A DNA stretch of 64,000 nucleotides from the NCBI GenBank assembly GCA_033964015.1, contig CM066925.1:5942498-6006497 (forward strand). Direction: 5' to 3'. Below the pieces are notes generated by a model. The model saw only the letters and a list, made by a program, of their open reading frames with translations, did no database searches and was not told the DNA's origin. This document shows positions 43,195 through 54,747 of the stretch, piece after piece. Made by a program: the position numbers and the translations under genes. Numbering within the stretch: position 1 is the stretch's first letter; the number at the start of each line of letters is the position of its first letter. This DNA is from Scolanthus callimorphus (lineage: Eukaryota > Cnidaria > Anthozoa > Actiniaria > Edwardsiidae).

Positions 43195-43863
43195 CTAGAA
43201 CTTCTCTTTCCGTACAAACACATGCTCCTCTATCTGAGTTCCTGGTTCATCTGCATCTGTCCCACCTCCAATAGAACTCACTAATGTGAATCCATGACCG
43301 AACAATAAATCAAAAGCGTTCGCTTTGCTGAGCTCGTTTCCCCCAGGTCTCCAGGGAACCCTGTAGTTTCTGACATACCCTCGCGCGGGGAGTAAGCATA
43401 AACTGAACTCCGCAGGTTGAATAAACTCCGCAAAAACTTCTTTGACAAGAATATCTTTACCACTTAGCATAAGCTGGTTCCTATACCTATCTACAGTTAT
43501 TATAACGCTCCCTTGATGCCCGCGTAGTTGAAGGTTTTTTCGTCTGTCTTGCCGATAGAGCTCCAACGCTTCGATTAGTTCTTCTATTTGGAAGAAATCC
43601 GCTTCCAGGGAAAGCTGCTCGAATTCGTCGAATGAATCTGGTAGGCAAAGCTCTGAGGTGCGAAGGAAGTTGAGAACATGCCGGAATAATGAGCCATCTC
43701 TGTCTATAAAGAAGTTTCCACGCGAATCTTTGGCGATGTTTTGCCTTCCGCTGAACATGGCCCCGAGCATAGAATCTTTGCAACGAGTGACCGTTTCGTA
43801 CGAAGTAGTGTACACATAGCCTCCTACATTAATATTTACAATCGCTGGAAATTCCTCGCACAT
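43195..43863 (-). CDS. KCTD-type BTB/POZ (T1) protein, intact
   Basis: 222 residues in one exon, ATG at 43863. The T1/BTB domain spans ~7-104 (VNINVGGYVYTTSYETVTR, FIDRDGSLFRHVLNFLRTSE at 52-71). The C-terminal part has GSVIITVDRYRNQLMLSGKD, an AFDLLFGHGFTLVSSIGGG stretch and a final EEHVFVRKEKF. The GF.L.(S/A)..GGG...Y/HV ending is seen in several KCTD proteins. They are cytosolic oligomeric adaptors, often for cullin-3 ligases. It is a paralogue of the gene at 2540-3213, with which it shares nearly identical BTB cores. It stands head to head with ITFG2, 423 bases apart. Confidence 0.88.
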   Translation of the reverse strand: MCEEFPAIVNINVGGYVYTTSYETVTRCKDSMLGAMFSGRQNIAKDSRGNFFIDRDGSLFRHVLNFLRTSELCLPDSFDEFEQLSLEADFFQIEELIEALELYRQDRRKNLQLRGHQGSVIITVDRYRNQLMLSGKDILVKEVFAEFIQPAEFSLCLLPARGYVRNYRVPWRPGGNELSKANAFDLLFGHGFTLVSSIGGGTDADEPGTQIEEHVFVRKEKF

Positions 43864-44286
43864 TGTGGATTAATATTGCTGTATATTGCACTATTGTTTG
43901 GAGTTGAAGAACATAAACACACCACCACAACAAATATGCATTGGCACGTGGAGTCTTCCCGCGCGCGAAAATCGTCACTTTTAAAGTTAGGGGGAGGGGA
44001 GGGTCAAATCAGAAATTTGGAACGAAATAACAACAACAAAAAACAAAATCAACTAAGCAATATCATCGAAAATAGTGTCTAGCAAAAGGAATGAAGCTAT
44101 CGTAATCATTTTTGAGGTAAAAAAGGCGAAACAAAATGTTATATAGAGAAACGCGAACTCAAAAGAATGCGTGACAGTATGTGTGACAGCTCCGAAAATT
44201 ACCCATAGGGAAATGCGCGCACGATTGCTCCTGATCCAAGATGGCGGACGTCTAATCGCGCCTCAAGTTATTCTTGGCTGTAAAGA
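43864..44286. promoter_or_regulatory. Probable bidirectional promoter, KCTD / ITFG2
   Basis: The 423 bases separate two divergent start codons. CAAGATGGCGGAC at 44237-44249 is a YY1-like motif of the kind often found just downstream of transcription starts of housekeeping genes, here 38 bases before the ITFG2 ATG. No TATA box is obvious. Confidence 0.5.
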
Positions 44287-47200
44287 ATGCGTTCAGTGTC
44301 GTTTGTAGAGCATATCGAGTTTGAATTTAGTGGGAACCTGTTCAATGAAGCTCTGTTGCTAGAGGATGTTGATAATGATGGAAGGAACGAGTTAGTTTTA
44401 GGCAATGTCAACGGAGACTTGTACGTCTTCAAAGGTAAAACCATTCCCTTCCCTGCTATAAAACATACAACAGCAGCAGCAGGGACGTCAACTCTCCCGG
44501 CCATGTCATGGTACTTTTCACAGTCATACGAAATCTGCTCTTAACATACATGTTTGTTTGCAGGCTGTGCTAACAAGCCATGGAAGGTCTCCAGGCAAGA
44601 TGGTATGATTACATGTGTTGGTGTCGGAGATTTGTGGCACAAGGGCAAAAAGTTGCTAGTCTGTATCACTGCCGATGGCTGGTGCCATGTGTTTGATGTG
44701 AGTAGCATGTGGGAAATGTACCCTTGAATGTCTTTAAAAGTGCTGGAATTTAAGTACTAACATCCAGGCCTGGTCGATCTTAACTTTTGAACTTGATAAT
44801 TAAATGGCTAGTACATGGCCAGGATTCACTGAAGCCATGATACGGCATGACATGGCAGCTAGTCATACCTATCAAATCTCCAGGTTTTCCTGGGAGTCTC
44901 CAGGTTTTTTGACAAATCTCCCAGTCTCAGGGTTTAAGCATCAAATCTCCCGGATTTTTTAACATAATGATTCCTAGTCAGGAAAAAAAGTCGACCGAAG
45001 TCCGCATCATTGGCAAGATGCTAAGAACCACACAAACTGAATGTTCATGTTTTAGGTTGAAAGTGAACCAAAGGATTCTGCAGTTCTTCATCCAACATAC
45101 TCCCAGCTACTACCGTCTAATGCCAAGACAGTATTGATAGCTGATGTTGATGGTGATGGCAAGTGTGAGCTGGTGACAGGGCACACTGATAGAGAGGTTC
45201 ATGTACATAGATGGTACCAGATCAGAACACCACACCCACTGAGGCCCCTGTAATCGGTAAGATGATCACTTAAGTTTAAGGATAGCCTGTGTGGCAAACA
45301 TTCTGTGGGGTCAGTCCTGTGGGGTCAGTACTCAGGGTCAGAGAAAAGCCTGAAATTATGAGTTTTTGTAAGATTTGGTCACACAAAATATGTGGCGAGG
45401 TGATAGACAGCCTCGTAACATGGTGTATCTAGGATACATTGAGCCCTTGATCCCTGAGTCCGATTTTCCTAAAATGTTTAATCCCTGAGCCCATTACATG
45501 CCACAATTTTGAGTAGCGTATGATCCCTGATCTCGTCCTCTTCAGCCCTTAGCCTACCCCTCTGAGCCTTGATCCCAGCCATAATTTGGGTATCTAGCCC
45601 TGAGCCCATATGCCATGTTACAAGGCTGTGCTATAGATTGCAAGGCGACATGCATGTTTTCTGACCTCTGAAATCCATGGAAAACACTTAATCACCCCAT
45701 CCATTCCATTCATTCATTGGGTTGTCCAGTCAGTTGGTCAGTTGCCTGCTCAACAGGCACTAACAGTGGTACAGAATAGCAGTGGTACCAAGAAAACGGA
45801 ACAAACCGAGCTTGCAATGCACTTTGCATGCAGCAAGCAGTCATTTCCAGCTGAGCTTGCACTCACCCTAATCTCCGTTACTGAAGAGGGCTTGTGTGCT
45901 GAAAGGCCTTTAACGATTAAATCATGTAGCTGTTCATGGCGTTATTCATTTTTGTCTGTCTTCTTTATTTTTGACTGAGCAGGAGTTTTCCAGAGTGCTT
46001 TCCGAGAGGTCAGTTGGTTAATGAAAAAAACCTGCATTTTTATAAAAAGCATTGATCATCCACAGCAGGAGCCCATAAGTAGGAGCTTTCATCTTTGCTA
46101 CTGGGTCTTTCATCTTTGCTACTGAGGCAGCGCTTTTCCTGACCTATCTATTTTTAGAACAAATTTGGCACGAAACGTTGTAGAAATTGTCCAATGAGCG
46201 TCCAGTCAGCGTCCAAGTCTTGATATTGTATAAATTATCCCCATCGATAAACATGGCGGAAAGAAGCGAAGACTGACTCTGCGAGTCAAATTCCTCATGT
46301 AAATGTCTATAGAAGTTCATTACTCAGTTCAGTATCTGGGATAACAATTATAGCAGAACTTCTAACCTTAAAATACCCCGAAAAATCGTGTTTTGGCCTC
46401 CGCCGCAATCTTGTGTTTCGGCACTGTGCGGACCACTTGGGGAACCAGCAACAAATTTTAAATGCAAATTCACATCTAAAAATAACTAGGTCAGGAAATG
46501 CGCTACCTCAACTATATAGGTTAGATGAAAGCTCCTACATATGGGCTCCTGTCCACAGTAAATATTGGGCAATTCCAGAAAATAAAGGTACCCCCCCTAC
46601 GGGCGGCATTTGGAAATTCCGATGGGATGGGGGGGTTTAAGAGCTCGGAATTCTGATTGCAAGGGGGGGTTTCCGAAGCTGGATTTCTTTAACTTGCCCG
46701 GAATTCTATATGCATGGGGGGGTAAACCATTTTGGAAATTCTGGATGCATGGGGGGGGTCAAAAACTAGTGCCGCCCGTGGGGAGGGTACCTTTATTTTC
46801 TGGAATTGCCCATTTTCATCTCTGGAAGAAAACTCACTGGTGCCTTCCTTATAGTGCAGGAATTTGGTGAAAAATTGTTCATTTTGATGGAAAAAGCATG
46901 AAACTTGGCAGGTCGATAGAGCGTCCCATGCTGAGCAATTCTGGATGTGGACCCACCCTTGATAACGAATACTTCCAGTTTTCTAGCAGTGGAATTAATT
47001 ATCCTTTAAACTAATAAAATGACGTGTTGCCTTTTGCCTACAGACACGGAATTTTGTATCGTGACAGAGTATTTAATACGCTACAATTTTACAATACGTA
47101 ACACCCCCCTGATCATGTACTTCCAGAGTTCCAAGATGGAATTCATCATCAAATAAAATCAGTAACATAGGGCGGTGCCTTGAAGATACACGCATGAAAA

Positions 47201-50200
47201 TTCGTGGTAAAAATGGACCATGGTGCAATGGGCAAATTCGCATGTAGACCCACGCCCCAACTCATGCACTTCCAGTTTTATTGAAGTGGAATTAATTATC
47301 CTTTAAACATAACAATATGACGTGTTGCCTTTTGTCTTCAGACACGGAATTTTGTATCGTGACAGAGTATTTAATACCCTAAAATTCTACAATATGTGAC
47401 ACCCCCCTGATCATGTACTTCCAGTTTACCAAGATGGGATTTATTGTCACATAAAATCAGTAACAGAGGGCGTTGCCTTCAATATACATGCATGTAAATT
47501 CACGTGAAGATGTACCATGGTACAATGGGCAATTTCGTATGTAGACCCACGCCCTGACTATGCACTTCCAGTTTTATCGAAGTGGAATTAACAAGTCTTT
47601 AAAGTGGTGTCAGGGTGAAATTTTGTATGTTAAGAATGTATGCATTATTGCATGTTTTGCTATTCATGATCAAGACCCCCAGTCATATACTTACAGTATC
47701 ATGGGGATGGAATTAATCACAGCATTATTGTAGCACAAAACATATAGAGATGCATAATATTTTTGCAACAACACTTGACCAAATAGACTACCAAATAGTT
47801 CCATTGCTACTATTATGTTAAATACCGGCCTTGTTTGGGGGTTGCTTTTTCCAAAAAAAACATCTAATCCAACAGCTTGTATTCTACATTAGTATATACC
47901 AAATCAGTGAATAGTCATTTTCGCGCGATCTGATTGGTTCCTGAAATAGTAGATATCCAACACTATTTACTGTATTGAGAAAACTCTCAAGTGCTTTGAA
48001 CCTTAAACCACCGTATTTTTACTGATTTGGTATTTAGTAAAACAACTATCCCCCTCAGGGTCGGTATATATCCACCACTATCACCTCCCCTCGGGGGATA
48101 GTTGTTAACTATAGACTAGCTCTAGCGAGGCGGTTGCTTGATCATGGATAGCAAAACATGCAATAAATAGTACACTCTTAACATACAGAATTTCACCCTT
48201 GGTCTTCGAAAGCCTGACTACCCACTTTAAAGACTAATTTTAATTCCACTTTAATAAAACTGAAAGTGCATGAATCGGGGTTAGGATCTACATGCGAATT
48301 GGCCCATGGTCTAGTTTCACGTGAATTTCAATGCGTGTATCTTGAAGGTAACACCCTTAGTTACTGATTTTATGTGATAATGAATTCCATCTTAGTACAC
48401 TGTAAGTACATGATCAGGGGGGTGTCAAGTCTGGTAGAATTGTAGGGTATTCAATACTCTGTGACGATACAACAAATCGTGTCTGAACTCAAAAGGCAAC
48501 ACGTCATTTTCTTATAGTTTAAAGGATAATTATTTATTCCATTTCTATAAAACTGGAAGTGCATGAGTTAGGGCGTGGGTCTACATGCGAATTTGCCCTT
48601 TGCACCATGGTCCATTTTCACACTAATTTCCATGTGTGTATCGTGAAGGCAACGTCCTATGTTACTGATTGTATGTGATAATGAATTCCATCTTGGAACT
48701 CTGGAAGTACATGATCAGGGGGTGTTACGTATTGTAGAATTGTAGCGTATTGAATACTCTGTCACGTTACAAAATTTTGTGTCCGAACTCAAAAGGCAAC
48801 ACGTCATTCTATTAGTTTAAAGGATAATTAATTCCACTGCTATAAAACTGGAAGTATACATTATCGAGGGTGGGTCTACATCCAGAATTGCTCAGCATGG
48901 GAAGCTCTATCATCCTGCCAAGTTTCATGCTTTTTCCACTAAAATGAACAATTTACTACTTTTTCTGCACGATATTCCTGCACTATTAGTCTCATTGAGG
49001 CTGATTTTAGCAGGAAAATTCTCTCACACTTCCACTATAAAAGAATGTTAATAGGAAATGTTTAAAACTGAACGTGTGGTTCCAGAAAACATCCCCCCCC
49101 CCGCACGGAAGGGTGTTGAAAAGTGACCCCCAAACAAACAGATATTGAAGATTTATTTGTCAGCTTGTGTGCTTGTTTAGTGATACATAATTTATTTATT
49201 TTTCATAAGACCACCCCAATAATGCCGCCCCACAAGAGGCATCCAAGACTGCACCTTTATCAGTATCACAGGAGACAAAGCTACAATCAAACTCACCTGT
49301 GGATTCCAAACCACAGTCATTGTCAGGAAAACTGAGAAAGTCATCTGCAATAGAATTCCCTAAAAAGAGTTCTGTAGATCCCAAGCAGGTACACAGTACA
49401 CACCACCAGTAATTTCTATGTACCAGCTATACAATGCTTTTGAGTGGCATACTGCAGAATATCCCATGGGACACTTGTATTCGGGGGGGGGGGGGGGGGG
49501 GGGGGAAATAAAAATAGACAGGGGTGCTCTTTGGAAAAATTGATTTTAACTCTAAAGGCCCGTTTACACTAGCAATTTTTGCTACTATTTTTGTCGCGCG
49601 AGTCGCGGCGATTTTTCTCGCACGTACGCGTCAACTCAAAATCACTCATGTAAACTAGGTGCAACTCGGCGCGATCTGCCGCAATTTTTGTCGCGTGATG
49701 TCGTGGAGATTTCAAACATGTTCGAAACTCTTTGCAACTTGATGCGATTTGAAGAAAAGAGAGCACAGAAATCGCACCGGATATGCATCTAGTTTACACT
49801 AGAGAGTTGGAATTGCAACTCCGGGCGAGAAAAATTGCCGCGACAAATGCAACAAAAATCGCAAGTGTAAACCGGCCTTTAGGGATAGTAAATTGGGTGT
49901 GGTCAACAGTGAATTCTACCCCTGAGCTATAGCCCTACCACTTTTCCAAAAATCATCAATTTCTTGTATTTAGCCCTAGGTCAACTTTCGTGATACATTC
50001 TTCCTTCCCGGGGTGGGGGAGCTCGTTGTATCTTTTAGGGGGTAAATTCGAAAACTTGCAATTTTTTCCAGATGGGTACCTGTTAGAAGTCCGTTCTAAC
50101 AATTCAAGCAAATCACACTTGTTGGTAGCCTGAATTTCAGACGTATTTTCTCTCGTAAAAACGAGAGAAAATTACGAGGGAAAATACGTCTTGCTGGTAC

Positions 50201-53200
50201 CTTTTAGGGTTTAAAACCAACTAAGCGACGCCATGTTTGGTACCTTTTAGGGGTAAAATCGAAAGTTACCGACGAGCACCCCCACCCCCAAATAGGGGAG
50301 TCATAGAATTAGAGAATGCATGCATTGCAATGTCATTCTTGGTTATTGTTCTGTTTATCAGCTTTTGAAACCAAAAGATGACAAATCCGATGAGGTTCTG
50401 TCTGATGAAACTCCAGCGAGAGCTAGAGGATTTGAGAAAGGAAGCTTTGTGAGGATTAAAACCTGGTCTCTCTCAAGCCAGATCACCTCACTTGTACTGT
50501 ACAAGTCTTATGGTACTCAGTACTTACTGGTATCTCAGCCAGGTGGAGCCTTTATCAATTTGCTGGCATCAGATACACCTGTTGACAAGGTATGGTACAT
50601 GTCCCCAATAAGCAATGTGGAAAAATGACATTTAGTTATTGTGTGGCTCCAAAAAATAATATTAGTTATTGTGTGGCTCCCCCCCCCCCCCCCCCCCCCC
50701 CCCCCCTCTGGAATTTCCAATCCCTTCCGTGGGGTGGGTGGCTGGGGGATGGATATTTCCTGGAACCGCACATTGTTACAGTCAGGCTACTTCGCCGATA
50801 TTTACGGAGCCTGAGGCGACTAATTGTTTTAGTGTACTTTCTCAAGTGACTTTTAAGATTTTCGACAATAACTTCGTGTTTAGGGGTATTTTTTAGTTTT
50901 TCGTAATAAAGAGTGCACGCGATGCCATTTTTTTACTGGGTTAACACGAGAATTCCGTTCTTCTTAGTTTCTCCCATGACGCACCGCGCAACCTCGTTCC
51001 CAGGGACTTCTGGGTAATTTTCAAGTGACCCGCCATCTTAAAAATTACCCAGAAGACCCTGGGAACGAGGTTGCGCATCGCGGGCTACAGGAAGCAGTTG
51101 CAACCTTTTCTGTAGTCCGTGGGCCAGAAATCGAAACCCTCCCCCCCCCTCGGGGATTTTTGCTGACATATATCATTCGAAAGCTTAGGTCGAGGGTAGT
51201 CCAAAACCGGTTGTTCGCACTTTTGAAGTGGAAGCGTTTAGGAGTTACGGTGCATTTTACATTTAGGCTTCAAAACCACAGGGTACCCGCGTCGGATAGC
51301 GAAAAATACAAATAAAATGCTTGTATTCCATTCAAAACTCAACATATTGTGCACCTGGTCACAAAATAGCCTTTAAGGCATGATTACGTTGAAAACGTGT
51401 GCATAAAGGCATTCAAATAGGTGATTTGGGCAACAGTGTATTCCACAGGATACCCGCGTCGCGCGGTTTTAAGAAATCGAAATGCGAATTTTATAGCTTG
51501 AGTAACAGGCGGAAATCAATTTTTCTGTCAATAAATGAGAGAGGAAAAACAACAACAAATGGTTAGCTCAATATTTTGTCGTAGAAATGTCTCGAAAGGA
51601 TAACCATGTCTAGAGGCAATATGAGGAAATCCTTTGTTTTCCTGACAACCGTTTTGTGGTTGCTGTAAAAGAAAAATAGAGTTTTACATTATGTGAAAAC
51701 ACTACTTGTACTGTACTTTGTTGTTACTATGTCTGCAAAATGTCATGAAATACTAAGCTATGGCTCGTAGCCCTCGCGTTCCGACTAGTGCACTTTTGGA
51801 ATCGCCGTAGAAATGTAGAGCTTGTAGCCATCAGCCATCCGAGGGAATTCGTAACGAAGTGCTTTTGGACTTCACGAGGCGAAACTACTACTTACCTACT
51901 TACATGCACTTCATTCTGTATATAAGGGACCAGCAAAACATATTAATGACTCGGATGAGAACTTAACACGCTAAGCAATCCAAAAGTAAAGCAGCATAAG
52001 CACGTTAAAATCTCAAAAAAAGTTTTATAGCACAACAGGCGCGAATTTCCCGTCAGCGATGCACGCCATAGCAAATTTAGCGCAACTACGTTTTACTTTA
52101 TGGTGCACGAGCTGCATTATTTTAAAAACAAAGACACGCAAGTGCGCACTAGCACTGGTAAGCAGATAGCTCATTACTTTCCTGCTACAATCTATAAGTC
52201 ACAATTCTAATATCAATCCCAGCAAATTGAAGAGCCTGAGGATACTCGGCAGAAAGGATTATTTTCCGTACTACGGCATAGAATTAAAACAAATGCCAAA
52301 AGCATATTACTCTGCGAGCAGTGGTCTCCTCCTTTCTTCGGCCCCGGCGGCAAGCGAAGATAGGAGGATACCACTGCTGGCAGGGTACAAAGCATAACGC
52401 CAAACTGTTGTATTTCACTATTCCGTGAACAGGGCATGGTAATTATATTTCTTTGAAAGCTATCACCGTTACCACTTACCTCTGGGAGGACCCTGGCTAA
52501 GACACTAACATGACGCTATCCACGCACATAATGCTCAAATTCAAATCTAGCGATTACACGTCTGTCATGGAAAGTGCGTCGAAATGCTTTGTACCCACTG
52601 CTGGCAGGGTACAAAGCATAACGCCAAACTGTTGTATTTCACTATTCCGTGAACAGGGCATGGTAATTATATTTCTTTGAAAGCTATCACCGTTACCACT
52701 TACCTCTGGGAGGACCCTGGCTAAGACACTAACATGACGCTATCCACGCACATAATGCTCAAATTCAAATCTAGCGATTACACGTCTGTCATGGAAAGTG
52801 CGTCGATCCCAGAGCCCGAAAATGCTCTGATACATCAGTTAACAAGAACAAACATGGATGGCATAATATGCCGCAAAGCAGACATATTCGTTTACTACTG
52901 ATAAAACACTATTTTTTACATATCTGGGAGAGGAAACGTGTGAAAATTGTGTAGGGCCAGACACTTTTTCTGACTGTTTTCAAAATTATGAGACGTGGGT
53001 ACCCTGTGCTTTTTATTGAACGAATTCCTACTTTTAATGCTTTTATTAAGAGTTTTTCCAGCAAAATAGCGTATTTAGGCTGTTATAAGGCAAAAGGTGC
53101 GATATCGAGTGTTTTTGATGTAACACAGGGGATTTTATTTGTGTTTTTCGCTATTCTCGACGCGGGTACCCTGTGGTTTTGAAGCCCAAATGTAAAATGC

Positions 53201-54054
53201 GCCGTAACTCCTAAACGCTTCCACTTCAAAAGTGCGAACAACCGGTTTTGGACTACCCTCGACCTAAGCTTTCGAATGATATATGTTAGCAAAAATCCCC
53301 GAGGGGGGGGAGGGTTTCGACTCCTGGCCCATGGACTAGAAACAGGTTCATACAAACCTTTTTTCTTTATTCTCAAGGATAGGCAAGAAAAGCCCTCCAA
53401 GTCTTCTAGAGGTTACAGCCCCACCCTTGAGTTCCCATTACCCTTCCTAAGTACCAGCCACAACCCTACTATACCAACAACTATGGTTGCATTATCACCA
53501 AACAAGTACCAGAACCAGTCAGACCAGTCAAGCCGGTCAAACCAGTCTGGTGTTGGCCACGAGGATTCAGAGCTACTCGCAATCGGTCTGTTGGATGGTG
53601 TCTTGTCTCTTTTAAACCAAAGCCAAGTTCTGTGGACTTTGCACATGGATCAAAACCTATTTTCGCTCTCCAAACTCGACGTTACCAAGGACGGATACGA
53701 GGAAGTTATAACTTGTGCATGGGACGGTACAACTTATATTATAGACTCGGAAAAGAACATAGTCAAGTTTCAGTTCCGGGAAAATGTGATGGCGTTTGGG
53801 GCGGGGTACTTCGCCGTGAATTCAAGCTCTGTCAATGTGCCCTGCTTGGTGTATGTGACATTTAACAATACTGTTGTGATATACTGGAATATAACACTTT
53901 CTCGCATGAACACAGCTAATCTACAAACGGTTTGAGTGCTCGTAAGGATATGAGGACGGCGTTAGAGAAGTTGGGGATTGTGGAAGACGAGGAAATAGAT
54001 GATGAGAAATTTAGAAAACTTTGTTCGAAGTGTTTGTATGGTACAGAAGCATAA
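44287..54054 (+). CDS. ITFG2: ITFG2, KICSTOR complex subunit
   Basis: Five exons recognised: 44287-44434, 44564-44697, 45056-45256, 50362-50589, 53378-54054. ITFG2 is a beta-propeller protein of the KICSTOR complex (with KPTN, SZT2 and C12orf66), which recruits GATOR1 to lysosomes to restrain mTORC1 when nutrients are low. Landmarks: MRSVSFVEHIEFEFSG, LLEDVDNDGRNELVLGNVNG (FG-GAP-like), ITCVGVGDLW, IADVDGDGKCELVTG, QYLLVSQPGG, LDVTKDGYEEVITCAWDG and PCLVYVTFNNTVVIYW. Two exons show breaks. In 45056-45256 the frame ends at TAA just before the donor unless one base is added near 45213. In the last exon TGA at 53933 interrupts the conserved tail, which continues one base out of register to 54054 (RTALEKLGIVEDEE). 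The exon 3/4 junction phase is therefore not settled. The 5.1-kb intron and the 2.8-kb intron are mostly transposon. Confidence 0.9.
46060..46560. mobile_element. TIR element with CAGGAGCCCATA ends
   Basis: Left ACAGCAGGAGCCCATAAGT and right complement ...ATATGGGCTCCTGTCCACAGT, with AGGAGCTTTCATCT inside each arm. A second TIR element with poly-G interior follows at 46570-46812 (CAATTCCAGAAAATAAAGGT and complement). Both are in the large ITFG2 intron. Confidence 0.65.
46851..48986. mobile_element. ~2.1-kb giant foldback element with tandem-repeat arms
   Basis: The outer ends TAGTGCAGGAAT and ATTCCTGCACTA are inverted, and the arms stay recognisably complementary for about 900 bases. Each arm holds two or more ~300-bp tandem units marked by GGAATTTTGTATCGTGACAG and CCCCTGATCATGTACTTCCAG. 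The centre is AT-rich with a small hairpin near 48040-48110. No transposase-sized frame. It lies inside ITFG2 intron 45257-50361. Confidence 0.75.
49555..49882. mobile_element. Palindromic element, full copy of the family at 8241-9035
   Basis: Ends AAGGCCCGTTTACACTAGC and its complement near 49880 (AAGTGTAAACCGGCCTTT); the interior has GTCGCGCGAGTCGCGGC and CACGTACGCGTCAACTC. A run of ~26 G at 49480-49505 precedes it. It is in the ITFG2 intron. Confidence 0.7.
50138..50192. repeat. Short palindrome AGACGTATTTTCTCTCGT
   Basis: AGACGTATTTTCTCTCGT and its near-complement ACGAGGGAAAATACGTCT enclose ACGAGAGAAAATT. It lies within a larger repeat at about 49985-50300 that abuts ITFG2 exon 50362-50589. 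Confidence 0.6.
50639..51077. mobile_element. Two small palindromic elements with a long C-run
   Basis: 50639-50775 has TGTGTGGCTCCAAAAAATA and TATTTCCTGGAACCGCACA ends around ~26 C. 50988-51077 pairs CGCAACCTCGTTCCCAGGG with CCCTGGGAACGAGGTTGCGC. Both lie right after ITFG2 exon 50362-50589. Confidence 0.6.
51113..53338. mobile_element. ~2.2-kb DNA-transposon derivative with ~210-bp TIRs, TA flanks
   Basis: The arms begin GTCCRTGGGCCAG next to TA on each side. They share CGAAACCCTCC, TATATCATTCGAAAGCTTAG and GGTACCCGCGTCG and remain ~90% complementary over about 210 bases. The interior has no frame long enough for a transposase. It contains a 224-bp-period tandem duplication at 52371-52807. 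It ends 39 bases before the acceptor of the last ITFG2 exon at 53378. Confidence 0.8.
52371..52807. repeat. Exact 213-bp tandem duplication
   Basis: Two copies starting CCACTGCTGGCAGGGTACAA at 52371 and 52595 read identically for 213 bases, with an 11-base spacer (AATGCTTTGTA). Identity at this length means a very recent duplication or an assembly join. Confidence 0.85.
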
Positions 54055-54747
54055 ATAAGAAATCTATTTTGTAGATCTTTTCTTTGTGACAACCGTCATT
54101 ATTAGCAGCGCAGACAGAAATGACAACGGCAGTGACATATTCACCCCACCCCTTAAATCGCGTCCCTTTAGTCCAGTCCCGGTTGAACTCTCCTTCGCCG
54201 CTTCGTTGTTGCCTGTTGGTACGCATGATGATCCAAATACCGCGCCCGTCTGAGATTGTTTGTTGAATTTTCGCGAACGGCCAAAATGGTGTCCTATCTT
54301 GATGGACAAATTCCATGATGCCAACAATCAATCTCTGACAGCGGTATTTGGATCACGCGCGCTAACAAACAAAACATGCAATGTTCTTGGTCAGATCTGA
54401 ATCGGGTGGCAACAAGGTGGAATCAGCGTTAGCCGATTTGGTCTATTTATTTACAATGAAATATGCAAATAAATATATATGGCGAGGAGAACTATAAAAA
54501 CCATAAGGCTATAGGGGATGGTTCTCTCCATAATGGCAACAGACAGGCAAAGTTGCCATTTCATAACAGAGCAATCTTGAAAATCCCAAATGTAAAACGG
54601 TAACGGGCTAACCATTCTACATCTCTTGAATCTTGTTTTGTCATTTTCAAGGAGTTGTGAAGCTCCAAGCTTCCCTCAATTAACAACTTTTTAGGAAAAC
54701 ACGTGATCATTCTCGCTTTGTGTTTCTATTAGTCCGTTCAAATCCGT
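54055..54747. other. Tail-to-tail spacer between ITFG2 and ELP6
   Basis: No gene in this stretch. AATAAA at 54468-54473 (+) and TTTATT at 54446-54451 (AATAAA on -) lie within 30 bases of each other and could be the poly(A) signals of ITFG2 and ELP6, giving overlapping 3' ends. Confidence 0.4.
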
